Shown piece after piece: positions 30,050 through 38,451 of a stretch of 64,000 nt of DNA. The DNA is taken from assembly GCF_036287215.1 (NCBI RefSeq), contig NZ_CP142860.1, positions 3,224,001-3,288,000 of the forward strand, read 5' to 3'. A model generated the notes under the pieces. The model was not told the DNA's origin. It searched no databases and worked only from the letters and a program-made list of their open reading frames with translations. The stretch is from Caproiciproducens sp. CPB-2. GTDB lineage: Bacteria > Bacillota > Clostridia > Oscillospirales > Acutalibacteraceae. How positions within the stretch are numbered: position 1 is the first letter of the stretch; each line of letters starts with the position of its first letter. The translations under genes were made by a program, and so were the position numbers.

Positions 30050-30502
30050 ATGTTTTTTAAGAAAAGCACAAAAAAGCCGGAGCTTCTGATGAAGCGGAAC
30101 ATTATCCTGAACTGCAGCGCCGAAAACAAAGAGGAAGCCATCCGGCGCGCGGGAGAGTTGCTGGTTGAAAGCGGCTATGTCGCAAAGCCCTACGTCGACG
30201 GCATGCTCGCGAGAGAGAAAAAGCTCTCCACCTGTATCGGCAACAGCATTGCCATCCCCCACGGAGAAAGCGAAGTGAAAAAGGAAATCGCGTCCTCCGG
30301 GCTGGTGGTCTTGGTGTATCCGGGCGGGATTCCCTGGGACGGCGAAACCGTCTACCTTGTGGTGGGCATCGCCGCGGTCGGAGACGAGCATCTGGAAATT
30401 TTAAGGAATATTGTTGAGAAGCTGGATACGCCGGAGAAGGTGGAAACCCTTGTAAAAGGCGGGGACGCCGATCAGATTTACCGTTTATTCAGCGGCGATT
30501 GA
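30050..30502 (+). CDS. mtlF: PTS mannitol-type EIIA component
   Basis: Soluble phosphocarrier, 150 aa, of the Fru/Mtl EIIA family. The active histidine is in IAIPHGESE, preceded by the ACTGIG-like segment STCIGNS. It passes phosphate from HPr to the IIB domain encoded at 26450-27835. It begins 33 bp after mtlR, within the same operon. The symbol follows Gram-positive usage; cmtB is the E. coli equivalent name for a similar stand-alone protein. Confidence 0.93.
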   Translation: MFFKKSTKKPELLMKRNIILNCSAENKEEAIRRAGELLVESGYVAKPYVDGMLAREKKLSTCIGNSIAIPHGESEVKKEIASSGLVVLVYPGGIPWDGETVYLVVGIAAVGDEHLEILRNIVEKLDTPEKVETLVKGGDADQIYRLFSGD

Positions 30503-30543
30503 ATTTTGGCTCCCGGCCGCACGGGCCGGAGAAAGGAATCACT

Positions 30544-31809
30544 ATGAAGACGAAAGCAGTCAGAATGTATGGAGCAGACGATTTGCGGCTCGAGGAATTC
30601 GAGCTGCCGGAAATAAAGGACGATGAAATACTGGTCAAGGTTGTCAGCGACAGTATCTGCATGTCCACCTATAAGCTAATAAAGCAGGGGAAAAAGCATA
30701 AGCGCGCCCCTCAGAATATCGACACGAATCCCGTGATCGTCGGGCATGAATTTGCCGGCGACATTGTAAAGGTCGGAGCAAAGTGGCAGCATGAATTCAC
30801 CCCGGGCGAAAAATTCGCCCAGCAGCCCGCCCTGAACTACAAGGGGAGCCTCAATTCCCCCGGCTATTCCTACGAATTTTTCGGCGGGGACTGCACCTAC
30901 TGCATCATCCCGCACGAGGTGATGGAACTGGGATGCCTGCTGCACTACCACGGCCCCAGCTACTTTGAGGCCTCGCTCGGCGAGCCGATGTCCTGCATCA
31001 TCGGCGGCTTCCATTCCAACTACCACACCAATAAGCGCAATTATGACCACGCCTCCGGCGTCAAAGAAAACGGCGCGCTTTTGATCATGGGCGGCGCGGG
31101 CCCCATGGGCCTCGGCGCAGTGGAATACGCCATCTGCCTTGAGAAAAAGCCCCGCCTGGTCGTTGTGACCGACGTCAGCGAGGACCGCATCGCGCGCGCG
31201 GAAACGGTGGTCCCGGTTTCCAAGGCCGCGGCGCAGGGCGTAACGCTGAAATACGTCAATCCAAACAAGCTTGAGGACCAGTACGAAGGCCTGAAAGCGC
31301 TGACCGGCGGCAAGGGCTACGACGACATCCTCGTCATGGCGCCCATCCGTCCTCTGGTAGAACAGGCGGACAGCCTGCTTGCCTTTGACGGCTGCCTCAA
31401 TTTCTTCGCCGGCCCGACGGACAACAAGTTTTCCGCCAATATCAATATGTATAACACGCATTACATAAGCACCCACATCATGGGCTCCACCGGCGGCAAC
31501 ACCGACGACCTTGTGGAAGCGCTCGACCTGTCCGCCGCCGGAACCATCAACCCGTCGGTGATGGTCACCCATGTGGGCGGCCTGGACTGTGTCGCCGACG
31601 CAACCGAAAACCTGCCCTCCATCCCCGGCGGCAAAAAGCTGATTTACACCCATATCCATCTGCCTCTGACAGCCATCGACGATTTCCGCGCTTTGGGCGA
31701 AAAGGATGAGCTGTTCAAAAAGCTGGCGGACAGCTGCGAAAAGCACAGCGGCCTGTGGAACAGCGAAGCGGAACAGATTCTGTTTGCGCATTACGGGCTG
31801 AACGGCTGA
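30544..31809 (+). CDS. Zinc-type MDR dehydrogenase, SorE/YggP-like
   Basis: Medium-chain dehydrogenase of 421 aa resembling L-sorbose-1-phosphate reductase (SorE) and E. coli YggP. N-terminal catalytic domain with Cys in DSICMSTYK and the GHE motif (VGHEFAGDIV); Rossmann nucleotide-binding motif GGAGPMGLGAVEY at about 175-190. Only scattered cysteines of a structural zinc site are seen. It occupies the position where mtlD is expected. SorE chemistry interconverts a ketose-1-phosphate and a hexitol phosphate; applied to mannitol-1-phosphate this gives fructose-1-phosphate, which fits the FruK gene next to it (inference). Confidence 0.85.
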   Translation: MKTKAVRMYGADDLRLEEFELPEIKDDEILVKVVSDSICMSTYKLIKQGKKHKRAPQNIDTNPVIVGHEFAGDIVKVGAKWQHEFTPGEKFAQQPALNYKGSLNSPGYSYEFFGGDCTYCIIPHEVMELGCLLHYHGPSYFEASLGEPMSCIIGGFHSNYHTNKRNYDHASGVKENGALLIMGGAGPMGLGAVEYAICLEKKPRLVVVTDVSEDRIARAETVVPVSKAAAQGVTLKYVNPNKLEDQYEGLKALTGGKGYDDILVMAPIRPLVEQADSLLAFDGCLNFFAGPTDNKFSANINMYNTHYISTHIMGSTGGNTDDLVEALDLSAAGTINPSVMVTHVGGLDCVADATENLPSIPGGKKLIYTHIHLPLTAIDDFRALGEKDELFKKLADSCEKHSGLWNSEAEQILFAHYGLNG

Positions 31810-31832
31810 AAACTGATCAACAGAACTTAGAA

Positions 31833-31930
31833 TGTCAGGCGTCGAGAAATCGTGCAAGCGCAGCCAACGCAGTAAGCAAAATTGTAAAACAATTTTGCGG
31901 TTGCGCGATTTTATCGGCTGCCTGAGACTG
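31833..31930. repeat. Long imperfect palindrome before fruK
   Basis: Inner arms GCAAAATTG/CAATTTTGC (loop TAAAA), flanking arms AAATCG-T-GCAA/TTGC-G-CGATTT, outer arms CAGGC/GCCTG. The left arm carries about 17 extra bases (GCGCAGCCAACGCAGTA). It fills most of the 136-bp gap between the dehydrogenase gene and fruK. It could be an mRNA-stability or attenuator structure or a mobile palindromic repeat. Confidence 0.65.
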
Positions 31931-31945
31931 CGGGGGTACACACCA

Positions 31946-32854
31946 TTGATTTATACCGTAACATTTAATCCCGCGCTCGATTACATCACGGATGTCCCGG
32001 ATTTCCGCGAGGGCGAAATCAACCGGAGCAGCGGTGAAAAGATTCTGAGCGGCGGAAAGGGAATCAACGTTTCCATTGTGCTGAAAAACCTTGGGATCGA
32101 CAGCACGGCGCTCGGCTTCATCGCCGGATTTACCGGGGATGAAATCGAGCGGGGCGTACGGTCCTTCGGCTGCAACACCGATTTCATCCGGCTGGACGGC
32201 GGACTGTCCCGTATCAACCTGAAAATCCGCTCCAGACGCGAAACGGCGGTAAACGGCGGCGGCCCGCCCATTCCCCCGGAAAAAGTCGGCGAACTGTTTT
32301 TGCAGCTCGGCTCCCTTTCCGACGGAGATATCCTTGTTCTCGCGGGCAGCATTCCCTCCTCCCTGCCGGCCGGCACCTATGAGACCATCATGGAACGGCT
32401 GCAGGAAAAAAAGATCCGCATTGTGGTGGACGCCACCGGACAGCTTCTCCTGAATGTCCTGAAATTCCGGCCGTTTCTGATCAAGCCCAACCGGGAGGAA
32501 CTCGAAGAGCTGAGCGGACGGGCGCTGAAAGGCGAAAAAGAAATCATCCTGGCCTGCAGGGACCTTCAGGCGCTGGGCGCGTGCAACATTCTTGTGTCGC
32601 TGGGCGGCGACGGCGCAATCCTTGTCAGCGAAACAGGCGGCGTTTATCAGAGCGCGGCCCCGCAGGGCAGGGTTGTCAACACCGTCGGCGCGGGGGATTC
32701 CATGGTGGCCGGCTTCCTGGCGGGATACCTGAAAAACAGGAGCCTTCTCGAGGCCTTCCATACCGGGATCGCCGCCGGAAGCGCCAGCGCATTTTCCGAA
32801 AACCTTGCGACCGGAAAAGAAGTTTCCGCTCTGCTTAAAACAATAAAGGGGTGA
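31946..32854 (+). CDS. fruK: 1-phosphofructokinase (PfkB family)
   Basis: 302 aa, the normal length. The start is taken as the TTG at 31946, because it gives the standard N-terminus IYTVTFNPALDY; the upstream 38-codon extension is translated from the palindrome. Motifs: GGKGINVS (about 36-43) and the catalytic VNTVGAGDSMVAGF (about 245-258, Asp base in GAGD). It phosphorylates fructose-1-phosphate to fructose-1,6-bisphosphate; a tagatose-6-phosphate kinase role cannot be excluded. There is no fructose PTS in the window, so its substrate probably comes from the dehydrogenase upstream. Confidence 0.9.
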   Translation: MIYTVTFNPALDYITDVPDFREGEINRSSGEKILSGGKGINVSIVLKNLGIDSTALGFIAGFTGDEIERGVRSFGCNTDFIRLDGGLSRINLKIRSRRETAVNGGGPPIPPEKVGELFLQLGSLSDGDILVLAGSIPSSLPAGTYETIMERLQEKKIRIVVDATGQLLLNVLKFRPFLIKPNREELEELSGRALKGEKEIILACRDLQALGACNILVSLGGDGAILVSETGGVYQSAAPQGRVVNTVGAGDSMVAGFLAGYLKNRSLLEAFHTGIAAGSASAFSENLATGKEVSALLKTIKG

Positions 32855-32860
32855 AAAAAG

Positions 32861-33118
32861 ATGAAAGAGTTCCGCTATGTCATTCAGGATAAGGAAGGGA
32901 TCCACGCCAGACCCGCCGGCCTTTTGGTTCTGGAAGCACAGAAGCACGCCTCGGAAGTCACCATCAGCAAAAGCGGGAAAAAGGGAAATGCAAAAAAACT
33001 GTTTTCCGTTATGAGCCTTGCGGCCAAAAAGGGCGAAGAGGTTACGGTTACGGTGGAAGGTTCCGACGAGGAACAGGCATTCAGGAACATGCAGGCCTTT
33101 TTTAAGGCAAATTTATAA
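32861..33118 (+). CDS. HPr-family phosphocarrier protein lacking Ser46
   Basis: 85 aa, HPr length. The EI-phosphorylated His15 is present in GIHARPAG. At the regulatory site the sequence reads NAKKLFSVMSL, so position 46 is Lys instead of the Ser that HPr kinase phosphorylates in Firmicutes. The gene is 6 bp after fruK with a good RBS and is the last of the hexitol operon. It may be a dedicated phosphocarrier for this operon that does not take part in CcpA-mediated repression (inference). A general ptsH presumably exists elsewhere. Confidence 0.92.
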   Translation: MKEFRYVIQDKEGIHARPAGLLVLEAQKHASEVTISKSGKKGNAKKLFSVMSLAAKKGEEVTVTVEGSDEEQAFRNMQAFFKANL

Positions 33119-33180
33119 GATTACAAGATTTCATGATGATACATCTCCATCTCACTCACGCACAGTTTCCTCCATCTGGA

Positions 33181-33218
33181 GAGACCGGCGCCAATGCTTC
33201 CGCATTGGCGCCGGTCTC
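33181..33218. terminator. Strong convergent hairpin after the hexitol operon
   Basis: A 17-bp perfect stem (GAGACCGGCGCCAATGC and its complement) with a TTCC loop, in the 105-bp gap between the convergent HPr and NlpC/P60 genes. The T run is poor on both strands, but position and stability fit a bidirectional terminator. Confidence 0.7.
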
Positions 33219-33223
33219 TTGCT

Positions 33224-34321
33224 CTATTCCTTCGTACCCACAATTTTCCCGCCGCACAGAATGACCTTCTGGTCCTGTATCCTGTAGGTTCCGTCCCTGA
33301 CATAGGTAAGGGTGGGTACCTGCAGATAATGCTCCCAGCCGCGCCCCGCAAGCTTGGTCTTTACAACGCCGTACCGGTTCCCCCTGGCCTCGATCACCTC
33401 TCCCCCGCCGACATAAACGCCGATATGGCCGCTCCTGTGGACCGCCAGCCCCGGGGTGTCCGGCATCGCGGAAATATCGCCCTTGACTTCGGCCGACTCG
33501 AAAAGGCCGTCCGCCGTACAGTCCGGCAGAGCGCCCTGCCGCTTTGCGGAGATTTCCCCCGTCGATTCGTCCAGCCAGCAGTACGCCTTGATCAGCCCGC
33601 TGCAGTCGAAGCCCGGCCTTCCCCCAAAATTCAGGTAGATGGCGTTGATCTGTTCCCCGGTCAGGTCCGCCCGGTCCACCCCGTCGAACCGCTGCTGCTG
33701 TTTTTGCAGAAAGGGCATCCGGATCGTCTGGCCGACCGCCCCGTAAACGTAGCCGCTTTTGCAGGCCAGCGCGTTCCAGGCAAAATTGGCAAGGCCGATA
33801 TTGTTTTTCAGCCCGTCCCCGCTCTTCAGGTTTTTTTGCAGCAGGGACACGGAATCGACATACCCGGGCGTCAGCTCCGTACTTATGCCGGTAATGGACT
33901 TTCTCTGCGCGCCGTCGACCGAAAGGCCGAATTCCAGCTCGATCCTCTCAAAAATCCCGTCCGTATCCTCAAGGGGTATGGGCGTATCCTTTTCCTCTCT
34001 ATAGAAGCATTTTACAAGGCGGTCCCTCACATCGCTTTTGTCCGGATACCGGCTGTTGTCGAACAGGGTGATGTAGACGGCGTACAGCAGCCTCGTGTTG
34101 ATCTGTTCCCCCTGCGGGGTACGCAGAAGCACCTGTGAAACCAGAGGCTTGAAATCCTCCGACACTGTTTCCAGCGCGTATTCCCTCAGGCTTTCCTTCT
34201 GCCCGGCGCAGCTTTTTACAGCGGAAACAATCAGAAGAAGCACCAGCAGCAGGATGCCGGCGGCTGCCCAAAACCGTTTTTTTATGAAAATTCGCGGAAT
34301 ACTATGTCTTATGACGATCAT
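33224..34321 (-). CDS. NlpC/P60-family cell-wall hydrolase
   Basis: 365 aa. N-terminal membrane anchor or signal (about 17-37), an extracytoplasmic region of unknown fold (about 40-195), then an NlpC/P60 cysteine peptidase domain (about 210-335) with Cys in RPGFDCSGLIKAY and His in SGHIGVYVGGGEVIE. Such enzymes cut gamma-D-Glu-diaminopimelate stem peptide bonds. The start at 34321 follows AGGAGG with a rather long 10-nt gap; the frame continues open upstream antisense to rlmB, but that part is not protein-like. Divergent from rlmB. Confidence 0.87.
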   Translation of the reverse strand: MIVIRHSIPRIFIKKRFWAAAGILLLVLLLIVSAVKSCAGQKESLREYALETVSEDFKPLVSQVLLRTPQGEQINTRLLYAVYITLFDNSRYPDKSDVRDRLVKCFYREEKDTPIPLEDTDGIFERIELEFGLSVDGAQRKSITGISTELTPGYVDSVSLLQKNLKSGDGLKNNIGLANFAWNALACKSGYVYGAVGQTIRMPFLQKQQQRFDGVDRADLTGEQINAIYLNFGGRPGFDCSGLIKAYCWLDESTGEISAKRQGALPDCTADGLFESAEVKGDISAMPDTPGLAVHRSGHIGVYVGGGEVIEARGNRYGVVKTKLAGRGWEHYLQVPTLTYVRDGTYRIQDQKVILCGGKIVGTKE

Positions 34322-34403
34322 GATTGCCGTACCTCCTGAATCTTTCCTATGCACAGACGGGGAAAAGTATGAGCACACCGGAAAAGTTTTGAAGTTCCGC
34401 TCA

Positions 34404-34432
34404 TTGACGGGCATGTCCATATCTGCTAAAAT
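34404..34432 (+). promoter_or_regulatory. Promoter of rlmB and the following genes
   Basis: TTGACG (34404-34409), 17-bp spacer, TAAAAT (34427-34432). The leader to the rlmB ATG is about 110 nt. Confidence 0.75.
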
Positions 34433-34549
34433 AGAAAATGTATAGTTAATTTGAAATTCAAAGTAGGCGGGGAAAATCCGCCCTTTCCCGGACTCCGGGC
34501 GAATTTTGGAAGATTGTGCCATATTTATGAAAACAGGGAGTAAAAATAG

Positions 34550-35317
34550 ATGAACGAAGAAAAAAAGCAGCGCGGCGACGACATTATTGCGGGAAGGAAC
34601 GCCGTGAGCGAAGCCATGCGCAGCGGGCGCAGCATCGACAGCCTTTACGTCGTCCGCGGGGCGCACACCGGCAGCCTGAGCGCGCTGATCGCCAAGGCAA
34701 AGGAGAAAGGGATCGCCATTAAGGAAGCGGACGGCAAAAAGCTGGATTTCCTGTGCGGCAACGCCAATCATCAGGGCGTGGTCGCCGTGGCGGCGGTCAG
34801 GGAATACGCGACCGTCGACGATATTTTCCGGCTCGCCGAAGAGCGGAACGAGCCTCCGTTCATTATTGTGGCGGACGAGCTGGAGGACCCGCACAATCTG
34901 GGCGCGGTTCTGCGGGTGGCGGAGTGCGCCGGCGCGCACGGCGTCATCATTCCCAAGCGGCGCGCGGCGGGTCTGACCTACGCGGTCGGAAAGGCCAGCG
35001 CGGGCGCGGTGGAATACGTCCCGGTGGCCAGGGTGACGAACATCACCGCCGCCATCGACGAGCTGAAAAGACGCGGCGTCTGGATTTACGCCGCCGATAT
35101 GGACGGAGAGCCATGGTGCGGCGTGGATTATTCCGGCCCGGCCGCCGTTGTGATCGGCTCCGAGGGCGCGGGCGTCGGGCGGCTGGTAAAAGAAAAATGT
35201 GATTTTGTCATATCTTTGCCGATGAAGGGTAAAATAAATTCGCTTAATGCTTCGGTCGCCTGCGGCATCATCTGTTATGAAATTGCACGCCAGCGCAGTG
35301 GGATTAAGACAAAATAA
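34550..35317 (+). CDS. rlmB: 23S rRNA (guanosine-2'-O)-methyltransferase RlmB-type (SpoU)
   Basis: 255 aa. An N-terminal SpoU substrate-binding domain (about 1-80, GDDIIAGRNAVSEAM) precedes the SPOUT knot (about 100-250) with motif 1 DPHNLGAVLRVAE, motif 2 VVIGSEGAGVGRLV and motif 3 ISLPMKGKINSLNASVA. It transfers methyl from S-adenosylmethionine to a ribose 2'-OH; RlmB acts on G2251 of 23S rRNA. GGGAG precedes the ATG. The next gene begins 17 bp after its stop. Confidence 0.94.
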   Translation: MNEEKKQRGDDIIAGRNAVSEAMRSGRSIDSLYVVRGAHTGSLSALIAKAKEKGIAIKEADGKKLDFLCGNANHQGVVAVAAVREYATVDDIFRLAEERNEPPFIIVADELEDPHNLGAVLRVAECAGAHGVIIPKRRAAGLTYAVGKASAGAVEYVPVARVTNITAAIDELKRRGVWIYAADMDGEPWCGVDYSGPAAVVIGSEGAGVGRLVKEKCDFVISLPMKGKINSLNASVACGIICYEIARQRSGIKTK

Positions 35318-35333
35318 TACAGGAGCGATCAAT

Positions 35334-38300
35334 ATGGGCGACAATCAAAAAGCTCCGCGCGACAAATTTTCGTTAGACGAGATTTTAGCGGAAGCGCGCA
35401 CTTTGGAAACAGGAAAACAGGAGCCTGCGCCCACCGAACAAAAGGCAAAGGCTGACCCGGGACGAAAAAAAGCGGTTGCCACGCCGGAGGAAATTGCCCG
35501 GCAGGCAAAAATCGCTCTGGACGCAAAAGTGTCCTCTCTTCCGGAGCACCCCGCCGCGCCGGAACCGGAAAAGAAAAAAGGCCGCGGCAGGGGACTTTTC
35601 AAACGCCGCAAGCGGGACTTTCCGGAGCCGGAGGAGGACGGGGACATTTACTACGGCCTCCAGCTGCGGTCGCTGGAGGACTACCGCGAAGAATATGGGA
35701 AAATAGAGGCCCCCGTGCCCCATCCGGAAAAGAAAGAGGGAGACCCGGTCTTTTCCTATCTTTTCAGTGAAACCGGCGACGACGTGGTGGACGACGAGGT
35801 TGCCGAACGGTTCGAGCGTCTTCACAGCGAGCGCAAAAAGCGCGTGAAGAAAATCATGAGCCAGGTCGGCCTGGATGAGGACGATATCTTTTCCCTGTAC
35901 GAGGACCAGCCGTCCGGCGAAGGCCCGAAGTCGAAAGAACCGCCGGAGCCGGAAGAACCCCGGGAGCCGTATGCTCCGACCGTGATTCCTCCCGCGCCGC
36001 ACCCCGCCCCCGGCCCGGCTCCCCAGCCAAAGCCGGAGATAGCGCCCGGCCCCGCGCCGCAGCCGGAAATACGCGAGCCTCACCCGGAACCGGTGTTCCA
36101 GCCCTCGGCCCCGCCGATGACCCCGCAGACGCCGTTCCAGCCCGACGCCGTTCCTTCCATCCGCTGCCGCCTTTCGGAAGAGCCGGTCAAGGAGCCCGCG
36201 GCGGCGCCGGCGGTAAAGGAAGAGGTACCGCCCCCGCCCCCCGTCAGGGAACCGGGGAAGCCGGTGCCGCGGTCGGCGGAAAACGTCCGCGGCTACCGGG
36301 CGAATTTCAGAAAGCCCGTTCATTTTATCCAGCTGAATAATTATGAGGAAGTTTTGTCTGAAGCGGCGGCGGGCTATCCGCCCGCCAAGCCGAAGCAGCC
36401 TCCGCCGCCGATCCGGATTCCCGTCGAACCGTCCGGCGGCGCGGGCGTGCCGGGGGAAGGCGCGGAGCAGGCGGAAGAATTTTCCGGGGAAGCTTTGCGG
36501 CCCATCCCCTTCCCCGAGCCCGTTCCCTTCCTGGCCATGGACCCCGAAGAAGGGGAAGCGCCCGAAAGCTCTTTCCGGCCGGAGGAACCGGACGAAGCCA
36601 AACCGGCGAAAAAGAAAAGCTTCAGCGTGTTCGGAAACGAAGAAGAGGACAACGACTCCACCGACAACCTGCCCGGCGAACCGGAGGAACTGGACGACTA
36701 CCAGAGCCCGTCGGACGCCCCCTCCATCTTCCACGACCTCAGCGCCAATATCCGGACGCTGTATCTCCGGCTGGCCGTCACGGGCATCAGCTTTGCGATC
36801 CTCCTTCTTTCCGGTATCCTGCGGGACGGTTCCCTCCTGCTGCCGGAAGCGGTCCGGGATTGGACGGGAGCGCAGCCGTACATAATTCTGAACCTTGTAT
36901 TCCTGCTGACCGCCACCGCTTTCAGCATCACGCCCATCCTGAACGGATTAAAGGGGCTGGTCACGTTCCAGGCAAACGCGGACAGCGGCGTCGCCGTTGC
37001 GGATATCGCCGCGCTCATCCAGAATATTGCCCTGCTGTTTTCCGTGCAGAGCCTGCAGGCGGGGAACCTGCACCTGTACTCCATTCTCGTGGTCATGGCC
37101 CTGTTTTTGAACGCCGCGGGGAAGCTCAGCTTTGCCCGGCGGATCGACCGCAATTTCCATTTTGTCGCTTCTCCCGACCAGAAACAGGCCGTACAGCTTT
37201 TCGACGACCACAACATCGCGCTGCAGATGACGAGCGGCTGCGTGATGGACGCGCCGGTCATCGCCTATCAGGCAAAGACGAATTTTTTAAAACAATTTTT
37301 AAGCCTTTCCTATGAGCCGGACCCAAGCGAGCAGTCCTCACAGATAACGGCCCCTATCGGATTCGTGTCTTCTCTCATACTGTGCATCGTTACGCTCCTG
37401 TTATTTAAGGATATTTTCTGCGCGCTGACCGCTTTCGCGGCCGCCGCGTGCATCTGCGTCCCCTTTGTCAATATGCTCAGCGTCAACCTTCCGGTCAACC
37501 GGGTCAGCCGCATCGCCGCCCGCTGCGGCGCGATGATCGTCGGCTATCCGGCGATCGACCGGTTCAGCGGGGTCAACGCCGTGCTGGTGGACGCGAAAGA
37601 GCTGTTTCCCAAGGGCACCGTCGTGCTGAACGCGATCAAGACCTTCGGCGGGCAGCGCATCGACGACGCCATTGTGGACGCCACCGCCCTGATGTGCGCG
37701 GTGGGCGGGCCGTTAAGCGACCTGTTCGACCAGATCATCAAGAGCCGCCGCGACATGCTGCCGAAAATCGACAATACCGTCTACGAGGACGACAAGGGCG
37801 TTACCGGGTGGGTTTCCGGGCGAAGGATCCTGGTGGGCAGCCGCAGGCTGATGGAAGCCCACAGCATTGAGCCGCCCTCGCGCGACTATGAGGAAAAATA
37901 CATCCGCACCGGAAAGAGGATCGTTTATCTGGCCTCCGGCGGGGAGCTGGTCGCCATGTTCGTGGTCTCCTACAATTCCGACCGCCGCCGCGCAATGGAG
38001 CTAAGGCGCATGGAGGACAACGGCATCAGCCTGATCGTGCGCACCTGCGACCCGAACATCACCCCGGCTCTGCTCGCGGAATGCTTCGGGCTGGACGAAC
38101 ATTCCGTGCGCGTGCTGCCCGAGCGGCTGGGGAGCATCTATACCGAAATGGCGGCTTCCCCGCAGGAGCGTTCCGAAGCGGTCATGGCCACGAAGGGCCG
38201 TCCGACCGCCATGATGCGCCTGCTGACGGCGTGCGTCCGCCAGCGCAGCAACATTTCCATCGCGCTTGCCCTGCAGAACGTCGCGGTGATCCTCGGCTTT

Positions 38301-38423
38301 CTGCTGGTCGCGTTTTTGACCTGCTACTCCGGGCTCGGCCAGCTGACCGTCACCGCGCTGATGATTTACGAGCTGTTCTGGGCGGCGGCAATCCTGATCG
38401 TGCCCAGGCTTCGCAAGCCTTGA
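35334..38423 (+). CDS. Large membrane protein resembling a degenerate P-type ATPase with disordered N-terminus
   Basis: 1029 aa. Residues 1-440 are low-complexity, rich in Pro, Glu and Lys (probably cytoplasmic and disordered). About six membrane spans follow (roughly 476-495, 510-535, 548-568, 580-600, 675-720). Then a region looks like the P and N domains of a P1-type ATPase: MIVGYPAIDRF, GVTGWVSGRRILVGS (from 822) and a C-terminal membrane pair (about 970-1025). The phosphorylation motif DKTGT is replaced by DAKEL (Asp753), TGD by RTCD, and GDGxND is absent. Transport by ATP hydrolysis is therefore unlikely. The start at 35334 follows AGGAG. Function unknown; co-transcribed with rlmB. Confidence 0.8.
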   Translation: MGDNQKAPRDKFSLDEILAEARTLETGKQEPAPTEQKAKADPGRKKAVATPEEIARQAKIALDAKVSSLPEHPAAPEPEKKKGRGRGLFKRRKRDFPEPEEDGDIYYGLQLRSLEDYREEYGKIEAPVPHPEKKEGDPVFSYLFSETGDDVVDDEVAERFERLHSERKKRVKKIMSQVGLDEDDIFSLYEDQPSGEGPKSKEPPEPEEPREPYAPTVIPPAPHPAPGPAPQPKPEIAPGPAPQPEIREPHPEPVFQPSAPPMTPQTPFQPDAVPSIRCRLSEEPVKEPAAAPAVKEEVPPPPPVREPGKPVPRSAENVRGYRANFRKPVHFIQLNNYEEVLSEAAAGYPPAKPKQPPPPIRIPVEPSGGAGVPGEGAEQAEEFSGEALRPIPFPEPVPFLAMDPEEGEAPESSFRPEEPDEAKPAKKKSFSVFGNEEEDNDSTDNLPGEPEELDDYQSPSDAPSIFHDLSANIRTLYLRLAVTGISFAILLLSGILRDGSLLLPEAVRDWTGAQPYIILNLVFLLTATAFSITPILNGLKGLVTFQANADSGVAVADIAALIQNIALLFSVQSLQAGNLHLYSILVVMALFLNAAGKLSFARRIDRNFHFVASPDQKQAVQLFDDHNIALQMTSGCVMDAPVIAYQAKTNFLKQFLSLSYEPDPSEQSSQITAPIGFVSSLILCIVTLLLFKDIFCALTAFAAAACICVPFVNMLSVNLPVNRVSRIAARCGAMIVGYPAIDRFSGVNAVLVDAKELFPKGTVVLNAIKTFGGQRIDDAIVDATALMCAVGGPLSDLFDQIIKSRRDMLPKIDNTVYEDDKGVTGWVSGRRILVGSRRLMEAHSIEPPSRDYEEKYIRTGKRIVYLASGGELVAMFVVSYNSDRRRAMELRRMEDNGISLIVRTCDPNITPALLAECFGLDEHSVRVLPERLGSIYTEMAASPQERSEAVMATKGRPTAMMRLLTACVRQRSNISIALALQNVAVILGFLLVAFLTCYSGLGQLTVTALMIYELFWAAAILIVPRLRKP

Positions 38424-38451
38424 TTTTAACACGGATTGTGAGAAAGAATAT

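Noticed and set aside
33224-35344. A 706-codon minus-strand frame extending the NlpC/P60 gene back over rlmB
   Set aside because: The extra 341 codons are antisense to rlmB and not protein-like; AGGAGG and a signal anchor support the start at 34321.
35385-36734. A 449-codon Arg-rich frame on the minus strand
   Set aside because: Shadow of the Pro/Glu-rich N-terminal part of the pseudo-ATPase gene; no RBS or family motif.
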